DNA of 64,000 nucleotides from an uncultured Prevotellaceae bacterium (GCA_947169245.1 CAMVPA010000001.1:62001-126000); one strand, 5' to 3'. Positions 17,415 to 26,023 are shown, numbered from the stretch's first letter. The notes: a model not told the origin generated them from the sequence alone. A program made the numbers and translations.

Positions 17415-18828
17415 GATTCTTTTCCAGATATATATGATGCAGTCTCTTGGTCATCTCCCTGTATCCGCAGGCAGAATCGGGGTCGTGGCGACTGATGCGC
17501 GGCATGACCTCAAGCGACATCCTTCCGGGATGCAGGTGCCACGACGTTTTGGGCAGCACCCGCCCGAAGCCGCTGATGAACACAGGAACAATGTCGAGGT
17601 TCAATTGTTCGGCCAGATAGAATGCGCCCCTATGGAAACGCTGAATCCGGCAGTCGGCAGAACGTGTGCCTTCCGGGAAAATCATGACTGAATAGCCCTC
17701 CTTCACCCTTTTCGCTATGTCATTCATCATCTGTTCTGTGTCGGTGATGGGGAAAAAGTCGGCATAGCGGATGACGATACCGTAGAAAGGATTATGCCAC
17801 ACCCAGTTCTTCGTCAGGATAATCAGTTTCGGAGTCAACATCATGATGGCCATGAGATCGAGGTGGGACTGATGGTTGCTGATGATGACTGAGGGCTTTT
17901 CAAAAGTCTCGCCGTGCGGATTGCTATATGAAAACGTTGAGCCCGGAACATGACTGATGACGAAGCGGGACTTACGCTGTAGGATTCGGTGGTATTTTAA
18001 CTTGTGCTCTTCTGAAGCTCCGCCTAAGGTAAGCAGGAAGAATCCCCTCACGGTCATGTCGACGGCAAAGGCTAGGAAATAGCAAAAGGAGAAGACGGTA
18101 TAGAAGGCCTGCCTGACAGCATACAGAAGGGCACCTATGCACAGGATGGTATTGAGCACGCTGATGCGGAAGAAGTCGTAGACAGGACGGAAATGGCTGA
18201 CTCTTTCTTCTACGGGAGGATAGTATACCCTGACATTGACCGACGTGACGGGGACGCCAGCCCAAGCCGCAAAGACCAGCAGTTCCAGTTCTGCCTCATA
18301 ACGCGACGTAATCCAGTTCAGCCCCTTCAGCGAGGCAAGCGGATAAAGGCGGAAACCACTCTGCGTATCGGGAAGGTTAATGCCTGTCTGCAATCGGAAC
18401 CAGAAGTTGGAGAAACGGTTGGCAAACGTGTTCTGCCGGGGCATGTTCTCTTCTGTCAGGTTGCGGCATCCCACGATGATGGCCTCCGGGCACCGCTCCA
18501 TCGCCTCAATGAGCAGAGGAATGTCTTCGGCAAAATGCTGGCCGTCGGCATCGATGGTGACTGCGTGGGTGAACCCCATCTTGGCAGCCTGGCGGAAACC
18601 GGTGACGAGAGCATGACCCTTCCCCCGGTTTTTCTCGTAGGACACGACAGTGACGGTTTCCGGAAGCGCCTGGAGAATCTCTGGGGTCTTGTCCGTGCTG
18701 CCGTCGTTGACGACTATCACATCCTGACAGACGCTACTGACAGCCTCTGCCACTTGTAGGATGGTTCCTGCGTTATTATACGTAGGAATGATGACACACA
18801 AACGGATATTTTCTGTTCCGACTTCCAT
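17389..18828 (-). CDS. GT2 glycosyltransferase fused to PlsC-like acyltransferase
   Basis: A 479-residue two-domain protein. Residues 8-225 are a GT-A fold of the dolichol-phosphate-mannose-synthase type: VIIPTYNNAGTI, VVNDGSTDKT and ITIDADGQHF, where DAD is the metal-binding motif. Two hydrophobic stretches follow at about 225-270. Residues about 300-460 are an acyltransferase with NHQSHLD and FPEGTRS. E. coli-type aryl polyene clusters also encode a combined glycosyl-/acyltransferase, so this is a recognised cluster component. It likely builds or acylates the lipid to which the pigment is attached. It overlaps the downstream flavoprotein gene by 26 bp. Confidence 0.85.
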   Translation of the reverse strand: MEVGTENIRLCVIIPTYNNAGTILQVAEAVSSVCQDVIVVNDGSTDKTPEILQALPETVTVVSYEKNRGKGHALVTGFRQAAKMGFTHAVTIDADGQHFAEDIPLLIEAMERCPEAIIVGCRNLTEENMPRQNTFANRFSNFWFRLQTGINLPDTQSGFRLYPLASLKGLNWITSRYEAELELLVFAAWAGVPVTSVNVRVYYPPVEERVSHFRPVYDFFRISVLNTILCIGALLYAVRQAFYTVFSFCYFLAFAVDMTVRGFFLLTLGGASEEHKLKYHRILQRKSRFVISHVPGSTFSYSNPHGETFEKPSVIISNHQSHLDLMAIMMLTPKLIILTKNWVWHNPFYGIVIRYADFFPITDTEQMMNDIAKRVKEGYSVMIFPEGTRSADCRIQRFHRGAFYLAEQLNLDIVPVFISGFGRVLPKTSWHLHPGRMSLEVMPRISRHDPDSACGYREMTKRLHHIYLEKNHEEVRRHR

Positions 18829-19199
18829 TAGTCAGTTATATCGCACAACAAAGACATCTTCACATACTGCGACTGCTCGTCTTCAATGCTGACGTTGGCA
18901 CTGAGCTGATTTTCTTCGTTGAACGTTATCTTAGTAAACACGAAGCTGGGCTCGTCGCCGGGCTTCACAATCATCTTGAACTTGATGTTCTTCAACAGTC
19001 GGAGCTGGAAGGTCTTGCCATACTCCTGACTGAGTATCTCGGTGGCCGTCTGCACAAGACAAACGCCTGGCGTGACAGGATTCCCTGGGAAATGAGCCTG
19101 ATAGATATAGTGTTCAGGATTAAACCTGACCTTGCACCTTAGTTCGCCGTCGCTCGATTCTTTGGCAACAATCTCGAAAAAAACATTGTTCAGTTTCAT
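18828..19199 (-). CDS. FabZ-like 3-hydroxyacyl-ACP dehydratase
   Basis: A 123-residue hotdog protein. The motif HFPGNPVTPG at residues 36-45 holds the catalytic histidine, and VQTATE follows where FabZ has its acidic residue on the central helix (the glutamate of QTATE). It would remove water from 3-hydroxyacyl-ACP to give the trans-2-enoyl units that accumulate as a polyene when no enoyl reductase acts. No enoyl reductase gene was seen in the operon, which fits polyene formation. It shares one base with the start of the GT2 fusion gene (TAATG) and 4 bp with the gene upstream. Confidence 0.88.
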   Translation of the reverse strand: MKLNNVFFEIVAKESSDGELRCKVRFNPEHYIYQAHFPGNPVTPGVCLVQTATEILSQEYGKTFQLRLLKNIKFKMIVKPGDEPSFVFTKITFNEENQLSANVSIEDEQSQYVKMSLLCDITD

Positions 19200-19618
19200 T
19201 GCTCGCTTGTCATAGGAGTGAATGTATAGTGTATATTAAACTTGCCGTTCACGACGTCGATGCGCCCGTCAGGCGAGAACGTCATCGTTCTCCGCTTATA
19301 TTGCGCGTCCTTACCCTGCGGCAGGGTAGACAGGATGAAGGCCAGGTCTTTCCTCAACACGCTGCGTATATACCACTTGTCGAGGAAGGCGACGACATTG
19401 AGCACCTTGGCTTTCCCATTGGCATAAGTGAAGTCGAAGGCTTTCATGCCAAACTCGCTTACCACCGTTCCCATGATGCTTCCGTCGGGACGGGAGTCTA
19501 TCACACAGACGCCGGTAAGCTCGCGCCCTCTGACCTGCATCAGCAGATTGTACTCCTGTCCGGCAGCTTCCAGACACAACAGGAGTGCCAGGCTAATGAA
19601 CAGCAAACATCTTCTCAT
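19196..19618 (-). CDS. Small secreted protein of the pigment export set, unknown family
   Basis: A 140-residue protein with signal peptide MRRCLLFISLALLLCLEAAG. This start is preferred because the in-frame ATG 16 codons earlier adds only polar residues before the signal core. The mature part is beta-rich (NLLMQVRGRELTGVCVIDS, GSIMGTVVSEFGMKAF). It lies between a LolA-like gene and a dehydratase. In other aryl polyene clusters this place is taken by a DUF3261-type lipoprotein, so it may be a functional equivalent, but there is no lipobox and the resemblance is only in size and position. It overlaps the LolA-like gene by 26 bp. Confidence 0.72.
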   Translation of the reverse strand: MRRCLLFISLALLLCLEAAGQEYNLLMQVRGRELTGVCVIDSRPDGSIMGTVVSEFGMKAFDFTYANGKAKVLNVVAFLDKWYIRSVLRKDLAFILSTLPQGKDAQYKRRTMTFSPDGRIDVVNGKFNIHYTFTPMTSEQ

Positions 19619-20240
19619 CAATCGTTGTGCCAAACTTTGTATTGCTGAGTCTGACCACCGTGACATCGCCTGTCTTCTCGGCCATCTTCACACTACTCAC
19701 CATCGTCAAGGCCGGATTGAAATGCAACTCAATGTACTTATAGAGTTGCTTCAACTCCTTCTTCTTCGGGAAGAGCTTGGCAAAGTAGTCCTTGTCCGTC
19801 TTATAGACTTCTACCACAAAGTCTGACGAACTCTTCAGGGTGCCACCGGTTATGCTGTTCAAGACGATGTTCGTAATCTGACGGAAAATCTTGTTCCCCT
19901 GAACATCGATATTCTTGGTCGACTTGGTTGATTTAATCTGCACCTTGTCACCATTCATAATAAAGGTGTAGTCGTAAGGCGACGTGTACTGCCAGCGCAG
20001 TTTGTTGGGTTTCTTGTAGTACATGATGCCCTTCGACTGCATCTCCTTACTCAACAGTTTCATGGTCTTGGTCTGTGTGAACTCACACTGCATCTCGCTG
20101 ACTGACGAGGCAGCCTTGTCTACTTTCTCGATAATCTGTTTCTGCTGCTCGGCCGTCAGCTTGGTCTGGCTACAGACGGGAAGACCAGGAGACAGGAAAA
20201 CCAGAAGACAGGACAATAGTTTAATCAATACTCTGTGCAT
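19593..20240 (-). CDS. LolA-like periplasmic lipid carrier
   Basis: A 215-residue protein with a signal peptide ending near PVCSQ. The mature region shows the LolA pattern: SSVSEMQCEFTQTKTMKLL, GIMYYKKPNKLRWQY, then YTFIMNGDKVQIK and a C-terminal series of beta strands. LolA-type proteins form a half-barrel that shields lipids in the periplasm. Aryl polyene clusters regularly carry such a gene, presumably to move the pigment lipid to the outer membrane. It follows the small DMT-type membrane protein gene after a 29-bp gap that contains a simple repeat. Confidence 0.87.
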   Translation of the reverse strand: MHRVLIKLLSCLLVFLSPGLPVCSQTKLTAEQQKQIIEKVDKAASSVSEMQCEFTQTKTMKLLSKEMQSKGIMYYKKPNKLRWQYTSPYDYTFIMNGDKVQIKSTKSTKNIDVQGNKIFRQITNIVLNSITGGTLKSSSDFVVEVYKTDKDYFAKLFPKKKELKQLYKYIELHFNPALTMVSSVKMAEKTGDVTVVRLSNTKFGTTIDEKMFAVH

Positions 20241-20243
20241 ATC

Positions 20244-20269
20244 TAATATAAACTCTAAACACTAAACAC
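20244..20269. repeat. Short intergenic repeat of an AGTGTTTAGTGTTTAG type
   Basis: The 29-bp gap between two operon genes is mostly two to three copies of a 7-mer (CTAAACA on the plus strand). It belongs to the family of short simple repeats noted at several gene edges in this window. No promoter box is visible in it. Confidence 0.6.
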
Positions 20270-20626
20270 TCACTTCGCTATCAGCACACAACCTGTCAGT
20301 ATCAGGAAGACGCCTATCCACCTGATTATGGGAATCTGCTCATGGAAGAAGATGATGGCGGCAAACATACCCATGACATAGCTAAGGCTGACCATCGGGT
20401 AGGCCATGCTAAAGGGGAAATGCTTGATGATATACATCCATAAGACGGAGCCTGCGCCATAGCAGAGGCCACAACAGGCGAATTGCCAGTTGGTGAACAG
20501 TCTCAGGAAATACTGCCAAGTGAAGGAGAAATCGCCTGCTGCCGTCAGACCATACTTCATCAGCACCTGTCCTCCGGTGAGAAGAACACACTGTAGAAGC
20601 GAAATGGGCAGCAGTTTCAGTATCAT
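20270..20626 (-). CDS. Small DMT/EamA-type membrane protein
   Basis: A 118-residue protein with four membrane helices: MILKLLPISLLQCVLLTG, FACCGLCYGAGSVLWMYI, MAYPMVSLSYVMGMFAAIIF and WIGVFLILTGCVLIAK. This is the four-helix SMR/DMT plan, with the EamA-like ending. The start MILKLL at 20626 is chosen because it gives a 4-bp ATGA overlap with the ketosynthase gene. Such proteins may flip lipids or small molecules across the inner membrane; ArnE/ArnF are one comparison. In this operon a lipid-carrier flippase role is possible but unproven. Confidence 0.8.
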   Translation of the reverse strand: MILKLLPISLLQCVLLTGGQVLMKYGLTAAGDFSFTWQYFLRLFTNWQFACCGLCYGAGSVLWMYIIKHFPFSMAYPMVSLSYVMGMFAAIIFFHEQIPIIRWIGVFLILTGCVLIAK

Positions 20627-22863
20627 ATTCTTTTCAACAATATCATGGAACACTCGCCATCGGGCGTCTGGTTCAGCAGGAGCATGCTACTCCTGGCCTC
20701 CTTCGCTCCACTGCTACTTCCCTCCTTCAGCAGACGGGCCGCAGCATAAAGGCCCAAGGCCGACACCGTATAGTTCTCGCCGAACAGATGCTTGTATGTC
20801 AGTACCGGCTTCTGGGGGAAGAGCGCCTCTACGGTTTCTTCATAGAGTCTGTCGTTATCGGGGTTGCCATTCGCACCTGTCATCACGGCACTCAGGTCGG
20901 CCACTGTCATGCCGGCCTCAGCCAGCAGCGTGTCAAGTTGCGCCTGCAGCTCCTCACGTGAGGGACGGAAACAAACACGGATGCCAGCCAACTCACAGAG
21001 ATTATCGGCCGACTCAGCCGTATTCAGCATCATTGACATAGCCACTTCGCCGCAGGGCACCATTCCCTCAACGCCTACATATCCCACTTTCTTGAGCAGG
21101 CCGAAATAGGACTCCGTCATTTCGTCATGACCGCCGACAAGTGCCGTGGAAATCTTACCCAGCTGCATCTGCATCCACGCGTCGAGCACCGTCAGATCGA
21201 AACTGATAGCGCCATGCGAGTAGGTTGTATTGTAACCGTGGGTCTTCGTATAGATAGCGAGAGCCGACCCTACAGTGTTATGGGTAGACTGCATGAAGTA
21301 GGTTGGGCTCAGTGCCTCTTCGCCGTTCGCCGTCAGTGAGTCGAGGAAACGCTCCGAGTAGTCAAGGCTTCCCAGGCTGGTGCCGGTGATGATGGCATCA
21401 GGATGCTCTATACCCGTATCGCTCAGCACTTTCAGCGTGGTGACCAGTGCCCGCTTCATGAGGTTTCCCATACGTCGGGCCTCATTGGCCGCCATATAGT
21501 CGCGGAACGACGGGTTGATGGCCTTCACCAGGGATTCCTCATGGCTGAGGGGCTCTACTAACCATTCTTCCGACAAAGGATTCTGGATGGAGATCTGCTC
21601 TGCAGCTTGTATGAAGATTCTACGTCGCTGCTCCACGCCTTCACTCCTACTCTGCTCCACGTCTTCACTCCTACTGTCCTTCGAGAGAATAATCGATGAG
21701 TCGTTGCCACCGAAGCCAAAGGCGTTGCTCAGGATATGTCTGATCTCACCCTGAGGCTGTTGCTCTGTTACGGGAATGATGCCGTTCTCCATCGGCGTAT
21801 GCCAGTTGATGTTCGGCAAGAGGAACTGGTGCTGGAGCGCCAGCAGACAGAACACGGCCTCGATGCTGCCAGAGGCACTGGTAGTATGACCGGTGAAGGA
21901 CTTCGTGGAAGACACGGGAGGCAGATGCTGGCCGAACAGCCGCATGATGGCCTGGCTCTCGCTCTCGTCGTTGTTCGGGGTACCTGTGCCGTGAGCGTTG
22001 ATATACTGGATGTCTTCCGGTTTCAGTCCCGCCAGCTGCAGAGCTTCCTGCATTGCCATGAAGGCGCCTTCGCCGTCGGGCGAGGAGGCTGTCTGGTGGA
22101 ACGCGTCGCAGGCATTGCCATAGCCGCTCAGCACACAGAGAGGCTTGGCGCCTCGCTTCTTGACAGATTTGGCAGTCTCCAGAACCAGATAGGCAGCACC
22201 CTCGCCTAAGTTCAGGCCGGCACGGTCGTGGTCAAACGGACGACACTGCCGACTGTCGAGAATCATCAGTGCATTGAAGCCGTTCAGATGAAACTTGGTG
22301 AGGCTTTCCGTTCCGCCGACAACCACAATCTCTGCCAGTCCGTTGCGTAGCATGTTGGCACCGGTGATGATGGCGTTGGTAGCCGACGAGCAGGCAGTAG
22401 AGACTGTCTGCAAGGAGGCGAAATGGCCGAAGGTCTCAGCTATCACCTCTGTACTTGTACCACAGTTGTGGGTGGCGATAGAGGCGTAAATATCGTCACA
22501 GTCCTTTTCGTTCTCGTAGTATGACTCACGACGGTCCATACCGCCGACAGTCGTCGCAGAGATGAAGTGGACCCCGCGCAGGGCGTCGCCCTGGAGCCCG
22601 GCTTCGGCCAGCGCTTCGCGCAGGGCAAGCCTGCCCATCAGGGCTGTACGGGTGTGGCGTATGTCGCTGGCAATGCCCAGCTGCTGTACCATCTCCTCAT
22701 TGCTCAGCTTGACCTCACCGACAGGCAGGTCGTTGTGGCATGATGCCAGATACCTCATCCTGCCGATGCCCGTCTTGCCAGCCTTGAGAGAGGCCAGAGT
22801 CTCGGCTTTGCCGACACCGATGGCCGAGACGATGCCGGCACCTGTTATGTATATCGGCTTCAC
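20623..22863 (-). CDS. Ketosynthase fused to a Cys-less chain-length-factor-like domain
   Basis: A 746-residue protein with two thiolase-fold halves. Residues 1-396 are a complete ketosynthase: Cys158 in STACSSAT, His291 in NAHGTGT, His326 in SFTGHTTS. Residues about 413-746 are a second, diverged half with THNTVGSALAIYTKTHG and YSHGAISFD where the nucleophile loop should be; there is no cysteine in that loop. This resembles the KS/CLF heterodimer of type II systems joined in one chain. The linker carries two copies of an eight-residue repeat (SRSEDVEQ, SRSEGVEQ). In type II aryl polyene synthases the separate ketosynthase and CLF extend the chain. The gene overlaps its upstream ACP by 4 bp. 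Confidence 0.9.
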   Translation of the reverse strand: MKPIYITGAGIVSAIGVGKAETLASLKAGKTGIGRMRYLASCHNDLPVGEVKLSNEEMVQQLGIASDIRHTRTALMGRLALREALAEAGLQGDALRGVHFISATTVGGMDRRESYYENEKDCDDIYASIATHNCGTSTEVIAETFGHFASLQTVSTACSSATNAIITGANMLRNGLAEIVVVGGTESLTKFHLNGFNALMILDSRQCRPFDHDRAGLNLGEGAAYLVLETAKSVKKRGAKPLCVLSGYGNACDAFHQTASSPDGEGAFMAMQEALQLAGLKPEDIQYINAHGTGTPNNDESESQAIMRLFGQHLPPVSSTKSFTGHTTSASGSIEAVFCLLALQHQFLLPNINWHTPMENGIIPVTEQQPQGEIRHILSNAFGFGGNDSSIILSKDSRSEDVEQSRSEGVEQRRRIFIQAAEQISIQNPLSEEWLVEPLSHEESLVKAINPSFRDYMAANEARRMGNLMKRALVTTLKVLSDTGIEHPDAIITGTSLGSLDYSERFLDSLTANGEEALSPTYFMQSTHNTVGSALAIYTKTHGYNTTYSHGAISFDLTVLDAWMQMQLGKISTALVGGHDEMTESYFGLLKKVGYVGVEGMVPCGEVAMSMMLNTAESADNLCELAGIRVCFRPSREELQAQLDTLLAEAGMTVADLSAVMTGANGNPDNDRLYEETVEALFPQKPVLTYKHLFGENYTVSALGLYAAARLLKEGSSSGAKEARSSMLLLNQTPDGECSMILLKRI
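21628..21675 (-). repeat. Two 24-bp tandem repeats in the KS-CLF linker
   Basis: Two adjacent 24-bp units, 21628-21651 and 21652-21675, differ at one base and encode SRSEGVEQ and SRSEDVEQ. They sit exactly between the two thiolase folds. Since 24 is divisible by three, unit gain or loss would change linker length without a frameshift. Confidence 0.9.
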
Positions 22864-23117
22864 TTCGTGCGGTTCTCAGTGATGAACTGAGCCATCACAT
22901 TGACAGACTTGAACACTTCCTTACCCTTGTTGGGATCCTTCAGCTTGATGCCGTATTTACGCTCCAGCAGCACTATCAGCTCCAGGGCGTCGATGGAATC
23001 AAGACCAAGACCGCTGCCGAACAGAGGCTCGTCGTCATTGATGTCCTCGGGCTTCACGTCCTCAAGATTGAGCGACTCAATGATCTCTTGCTTTAACTCT
23101 AATACTAAATCTTCCAT
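22860..23117 (-). CDS. Acyl carrier protein (ACP-3)
   Basis: An 85-residue protein with attachment site GLGLDSIDALEL, the most canonical ACP motif in the operon. It is coupled by a 4-bp overlap to the KS-CLF fusion, so it is the probable carrier for polyene extension. The acidic stretch EDVKPEDINDDEP precedes the site. Confidence 0.9.
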   Translation of the reverse strand: MEDLVLELKQEIIESLNLEDVKPEDINDDEPLFGSGLGLDSIDALELIVLLERKYGIKLKDPNKGKEVFKSVNVMAQFITENRTK

Positions 23118-23131
23118 TTCCTTAATCCTTT

Positions 23132-23704
23132 TTATTTAGTTACTATTCTTATTTTTGCTTCAAAGTGGTTGGCGTCGAAGTAGTCCACCCAGCCAGTCAG
23201 CACACTGGTCGTGCACGCATCTGTCAGCGTGGCTTGAATATGGTCCTGCATGGACGTCTCGTCGTGACGGTCAAGTACGAAGAACGACGTCTCGCCCAGA
23301 TATTTGTTGCGGATGGCTATCTCGCCTGTCACAATGTTGGGCAGGGTGTAGACAAACACTGACGGACTGGGGAAGAAATTGTCAGGGTCACTGATGGTCG
23401 ACTGATAGTGTTTGTCGGCCTCCATCGAACCACTGCGGTTGAAGAGGACGACAGCCCGATCCTCGCGGGGCACGAAACGCTCTTCCCCAAGGCTCTTCAG
23501 CAACAGCTCCGAAGCGAGGAAACCCAGCTTGCAGAGCCCGTCCATCTTGAAATATTTAGGATAGTCGTTGACATACTGCCGATAGGCATCATTCAGCATC
23601 GCCAGCCCCGATTCCGTCGTGGCCTGGCGGACGCCGTTCAGTACAATGCCTTCGGTCGTTATCTCTATTTCCGCTATCGTCTTCACGTCTCCGTCTTCAA
23701 TCAT
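23132..23704 (-). CDS. Short thiolase-fold (ketosynthase-like) protein
   Basis: A 190-residue protein. It contains SISD-like STISDPDNFFPSPSVFVYTL, then NIVTGEIAIRNKYLGETSFFVL, which lines up with the stretch just before and at the nucleophile loop of ketosynthases (normally ending in a cysteine). No cysteine is at that position. It is less than half the length of a ketosynthase and has only the N-terminal half-fold. Type II aryl polyene clusters contain a short ketosynthase-like partner, so this may be a structural or chain-length subunit rather than a broken gene. It has a clean start and stop and normal spacing to its neighbours. Confidence 0.75.
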   Translation of the reverse strand: MIEDGDVKTIAEIEITTEGIVLNGVRQATTESGLAMLNDAYRQYVNDYPKYFKMDGLCKLGFLASELLLKSLGEERFVPREDRAVVLFNRSGSMEADKHYQSTISDPDNFFPSPSVFVYTLPNIVTGEIAIRNKYLGETSFFVLDRHDETSMQDHIQATLTDACTTSVLTGWVDYFDANHFEAKIRIVTK

Positions 23705-23733
23705 TCATTCTGAAAATAATTCTCCGTCGTCAA

Positions 23734-24876
23734 CTATTTCTTTCTGAAAAGGATGGCGGCATTACAGCCCCCGAATCCCGACATCATCTTGACAAACGCC
23801 TTCTTGTCCGTGTGTTCTTCTTTCGCGACGACATTGATCCGCCGGCTGACGCCAAGATTCTCAAAGCCCCTCGTCGGCAGAACGACGCCATCGTCCACAG
23901 CTTTCATGGAAAGTACCGACTCCAGCACACCGGCCGCTCCCATCGTATGGCCGTAGTAGCCCTTCAGACTGTTGACAGGTATCTCGCTGAGACCTGCCCT
24001 GTCGATGGCTACCGACTCCATCTCGTCGTTGAAGAGCGTGGCCGTTCCGTGAGCATTCACGAAGGCTATGTCATCCTTCGGTTCTCCGTTCAGAACCTGG
24101 CGCAAGGCCCTGTAGCTGCCCTCGCCCTGACGAGAGGGACTGGAGATGTGGAACGCATCGTTACGGATGGCGCTCTTCACAATGGCCCACGTGCCCTCCG
24201 GCAGCTTGTCGGCTGCTACACCTTTATATATAATAGTGGCGGCGGCATCGCCCAGATTGATGCCTGTGCGGTCTTCGTCGAACGGGCGGCAAGGCTCGTC
24301 CGTCAGTGCCTTCAGCGACTGGAACCCCGAGACGATGAACGGCGAGAGAATGTCAATGCCACAGACAATGACGTAGTCATAGCGCCCTGCAGCAATGAGT
24401 CGGCTGGCTTCAATCTGTGCACAAACGCCTGAGATACAGGCATTCGACACGACGACGGGATGATTGGGATTACCGAGACTGGCGGCTATCGTCCTGGCAG
24501 CCTCGCCCAGCAACAGGCGTTCTTCGCCCACCCCTTCGGCATTGGCTCTCAGCATGTCGACGTTGCCTTTCGTCGTCGAAAGAATCAGCAGGGTCCTGTC
24601 CGAGGTCACGTCGACCTCGCACTGGCGTACGGCCTTCAGGACAGACAGAAGAGCCATCCGCTCAAAGAAGGTAAACGAACCGCTGATACCTTCTTTCCCA
24701 CATTCCGCCAGTACCTTCTCACGGTCAATCAGTGCGGCCATGAAAGGCTCCGGGAGCCCCCATTCTCCGCTGTACCGCTTCAAGCCACTGCGGCCTTGTT
24801 TCACGGCCTCGTAGTTATCCCGGGTCGTGAAGCCCAGCGGCGAGACGATGTTGTCGGCTATGGCAACAGCAACCAT
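23734..24876 (-). CDS. Beta-ketoacyl-ACP synthase (FabF-like) B
   Basis: A ketosynthase with complete triad. Numbered from the longest start, Cys164 is in SNACISGV, His293 in NAHGTAT and His327 in YYGHTMGAAG. I chose MVAVAIADNIVSPLG as the start because the family begins there. An in-frame ATG at 24927 would add 17 residues and overlap the thioesterase gene by 28 bp. The sequence is well apart from the two paralogous ketosynthases at 2982 and 29483. It may act with the short thiolase-fold protein whose gene follows it. Confidence 0.88.
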   Translation of the reverse strand: MVAVAIADNIVSPLGFTTRDNYEAVKQGRSGLKRYSGEWGLPEPFMAALIDREKVLAECGKEGISGSFTFFERMALLSVLKAVRQCEVDVTSDRTLLILSTTKGNVDMLRANAEGVGEERLLLGEAARTIAASLGNPNHPVVVSNACISGVCAQIEASRLIAAGRYDYVIVCGIDILSPFIVSGFQSLKALTDEPCRPFDEDRTGINLGDAAATIIYKGVAADKLPEGTWAIVKSAIRNDAFHISSPSRQGEGSYRALRQVLNGEPKDDIAFVNAHGTATLFNDEMESVAIDRAGLSEIPVNSLKGYYGHTMGAAGVLESVLSMKAVDDGVVLPTRGFENLGVSRRINVVAKEEHTDKKAFVKMMSGFGGCNAAILFRKK

Positions 24877-24899
24877 GTCGCTGCTGCCTGGCTGGCGAG

Positions 24900-25319
24900 C
24901 TACTCCGAGAACCATTTCTTCTTCCATTCTTCGTAGAAAGGCGGATTAATCCACACCAGCTCGTAGTTGCGGTCCATGAATACCTGTACTGACGTCCCCG
25001 TGGCCATAACCTCCTGCGTGGAAGCATCGCGTATCTCGTAGTCGAAGATGATCTTGGCGGCCTCCGTGAAGCGGTAGGTGATGGTTATCTCGGGGGTCAT
25101 CCCGTACGTAAGGGGTTTCTTGTACTGGAACGACAGGTCGACGATGGGTGCAAAGTAGCCGTTCTCCTCTATCAGCTTGTAACCAAGCCCATAGGCGTCT
25201 CCGAAATACTCGCGGGCATCCTCGAAATACTTCGCATAGGCTCCGTGCCACACCACTCTCATGGCGTCGATCTCGCTGAAGCGTATCTTAATGGTGAATG
25301 TCGACTGCAGGTGTTTCAC
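24900..25319 (-). CDS. 4-hydroxybenzoyl-CoA-thioesterase-like hotdog protein
   Basis: A 139-residue protein of the YbgC/4HBT type. The motif RFSEIDAMRVVWHGAYAKYF holds the aspartate (residue 18) and the helix of the hotdog fold. Aryl polyene clusters contain a thioesterase of this family that may remove stalled or finished chains from the ACP. It overlaps the dehydratase-like gene by 32 bp upstream. Confidence 0.87.
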   Translation of the reverse strand: MKHLQSTFTIKIRFSEIDAMRVVWHGAYAKYFEDAREYFGDAYGLGYKLIEENGYFAPIVDLSFQYKKPLTYGMTPEITITYRFTEAAKIIFDYEIRDASTQEVMATGTSVQVFMDRNYELVWINPPFYEEWKKKWFSE

Positions 25320-25731
25320 TTAGTGCTATTTTAATGCGTGCAGTAGAAATGGTATCGTCGCCCACGGTGACGGTGACGTTGGCCAATGTCAGGTTGAACA
25401 CGTCCTCAATGATGTGGACATGTGTCGACAACACCTCATGGCAACGTGGCTGCCTGATGATGTGACAGTCACGAATGTCGCCGATGAATCCTATCTTCAC
25501 CGACTCATTCTGCATCCGGTTGATACATCCCATTCTGGCCGCACACGACTGCGCCATATTCTCAATAATCCCGGCAGCCGACAGTTTCATGTCGTCCAGG
25601 AAAATATTGTCCTCTCTGATGGCAAACTCCGTCACTGCGTCGGTCGCGTCACAGCTCAGGACCCTGTCGACCATCACGAAAGGCGGGCGCTGCGGTATGA
25701 GGCTGGTAATAGGTATGTCGCGCAGTTCCAT
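25288..25731 (-). CDS. Dehydratase-like hotdog protein lacking the usual histidine
   Basis: A 147-residue hotdog protein of the 3-hydroxyacyl-ACP dehydratase type. It begins SLIPQRPPFVMVDRVLSCD and has AAGIIENMAQSCAARMG on the central helix, where the glutamate of ENMAQ is the usual acidic catalytic residue. The FabZ signature HFPG is missing (DDMKLSAAG stands there) and the conserved IPHR is IPQR, so no obvious catalytic histidine remains. I recall the IPQRPPFVMVD form from other Bacteroidetes. It may be a non-catalytic partner of the FabZ-like protein at 18828-19199, or use another residue. Confidence 0.82.
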   Translation of the reverse strand: MELRDIPITSLIPQRPPFVMVDRVLSCDATDAVTEFAIREDNIFLDDMKLSAAGIIENMAQSCAARMGCINRMQNESVKIGFIGDIRDCHIIRQPRCHEVLSTHVHIIEDVFNLTLANVTVTVGDDTISTARIKIALSETPAVDIHH

Positions 25732-25741
25732 GGCGGTAAAA

Positions 25742-25984
25742 TCAGCTAATCTTCGACTCTATATAGTCATAGAACTGTGTGAGGGTCTTGACAGGTGCCA
25801 TCTCCTCGGCCTTGATTCTGAAGCCGAAGTTCTTCTCTACGATTACCACGATGTCAACATAGTCAAGACTGTCAATGCCCATGTCTTCCTTCAGCAGGGC
25901 TTCAGGGAAAATCTTGTCTTCGTCAATCTCCAGGTCGTCAAGCAGGAATGCCTTTACCTTTTCTTCAATTTCTGTTCTTGTCAT
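25742..25984 (-). CDS. Acyl carrier protein (ACP-4)
   Basis: An 80-residue ACP with attachment site DMGIDSLDYVDIVVIV. The start MTRTEIEEK is preferred because the upstream ATG at 26020 adds an asparagine-rich leader of 12 residues unlike an ACP and leaves only 3 bp to the upstream gene. With ACP-3 it flanks the dehydratase, thioesterase and ketosynthase genes. Confidence 0.88.
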   Translation of the reverse strand: MTRTEIEEKVKAFLLDDLEIDEDKIFPEALLKEDMGIDSLDYVDIVVIVEKNFGFRIKAEEMAPVKTLTQFYDYIESKIS

Positions 25985-26023
25985 TTTCTTTCTATTGTTT
26001 AAGTTGTTTGAATGTTCCACTTG

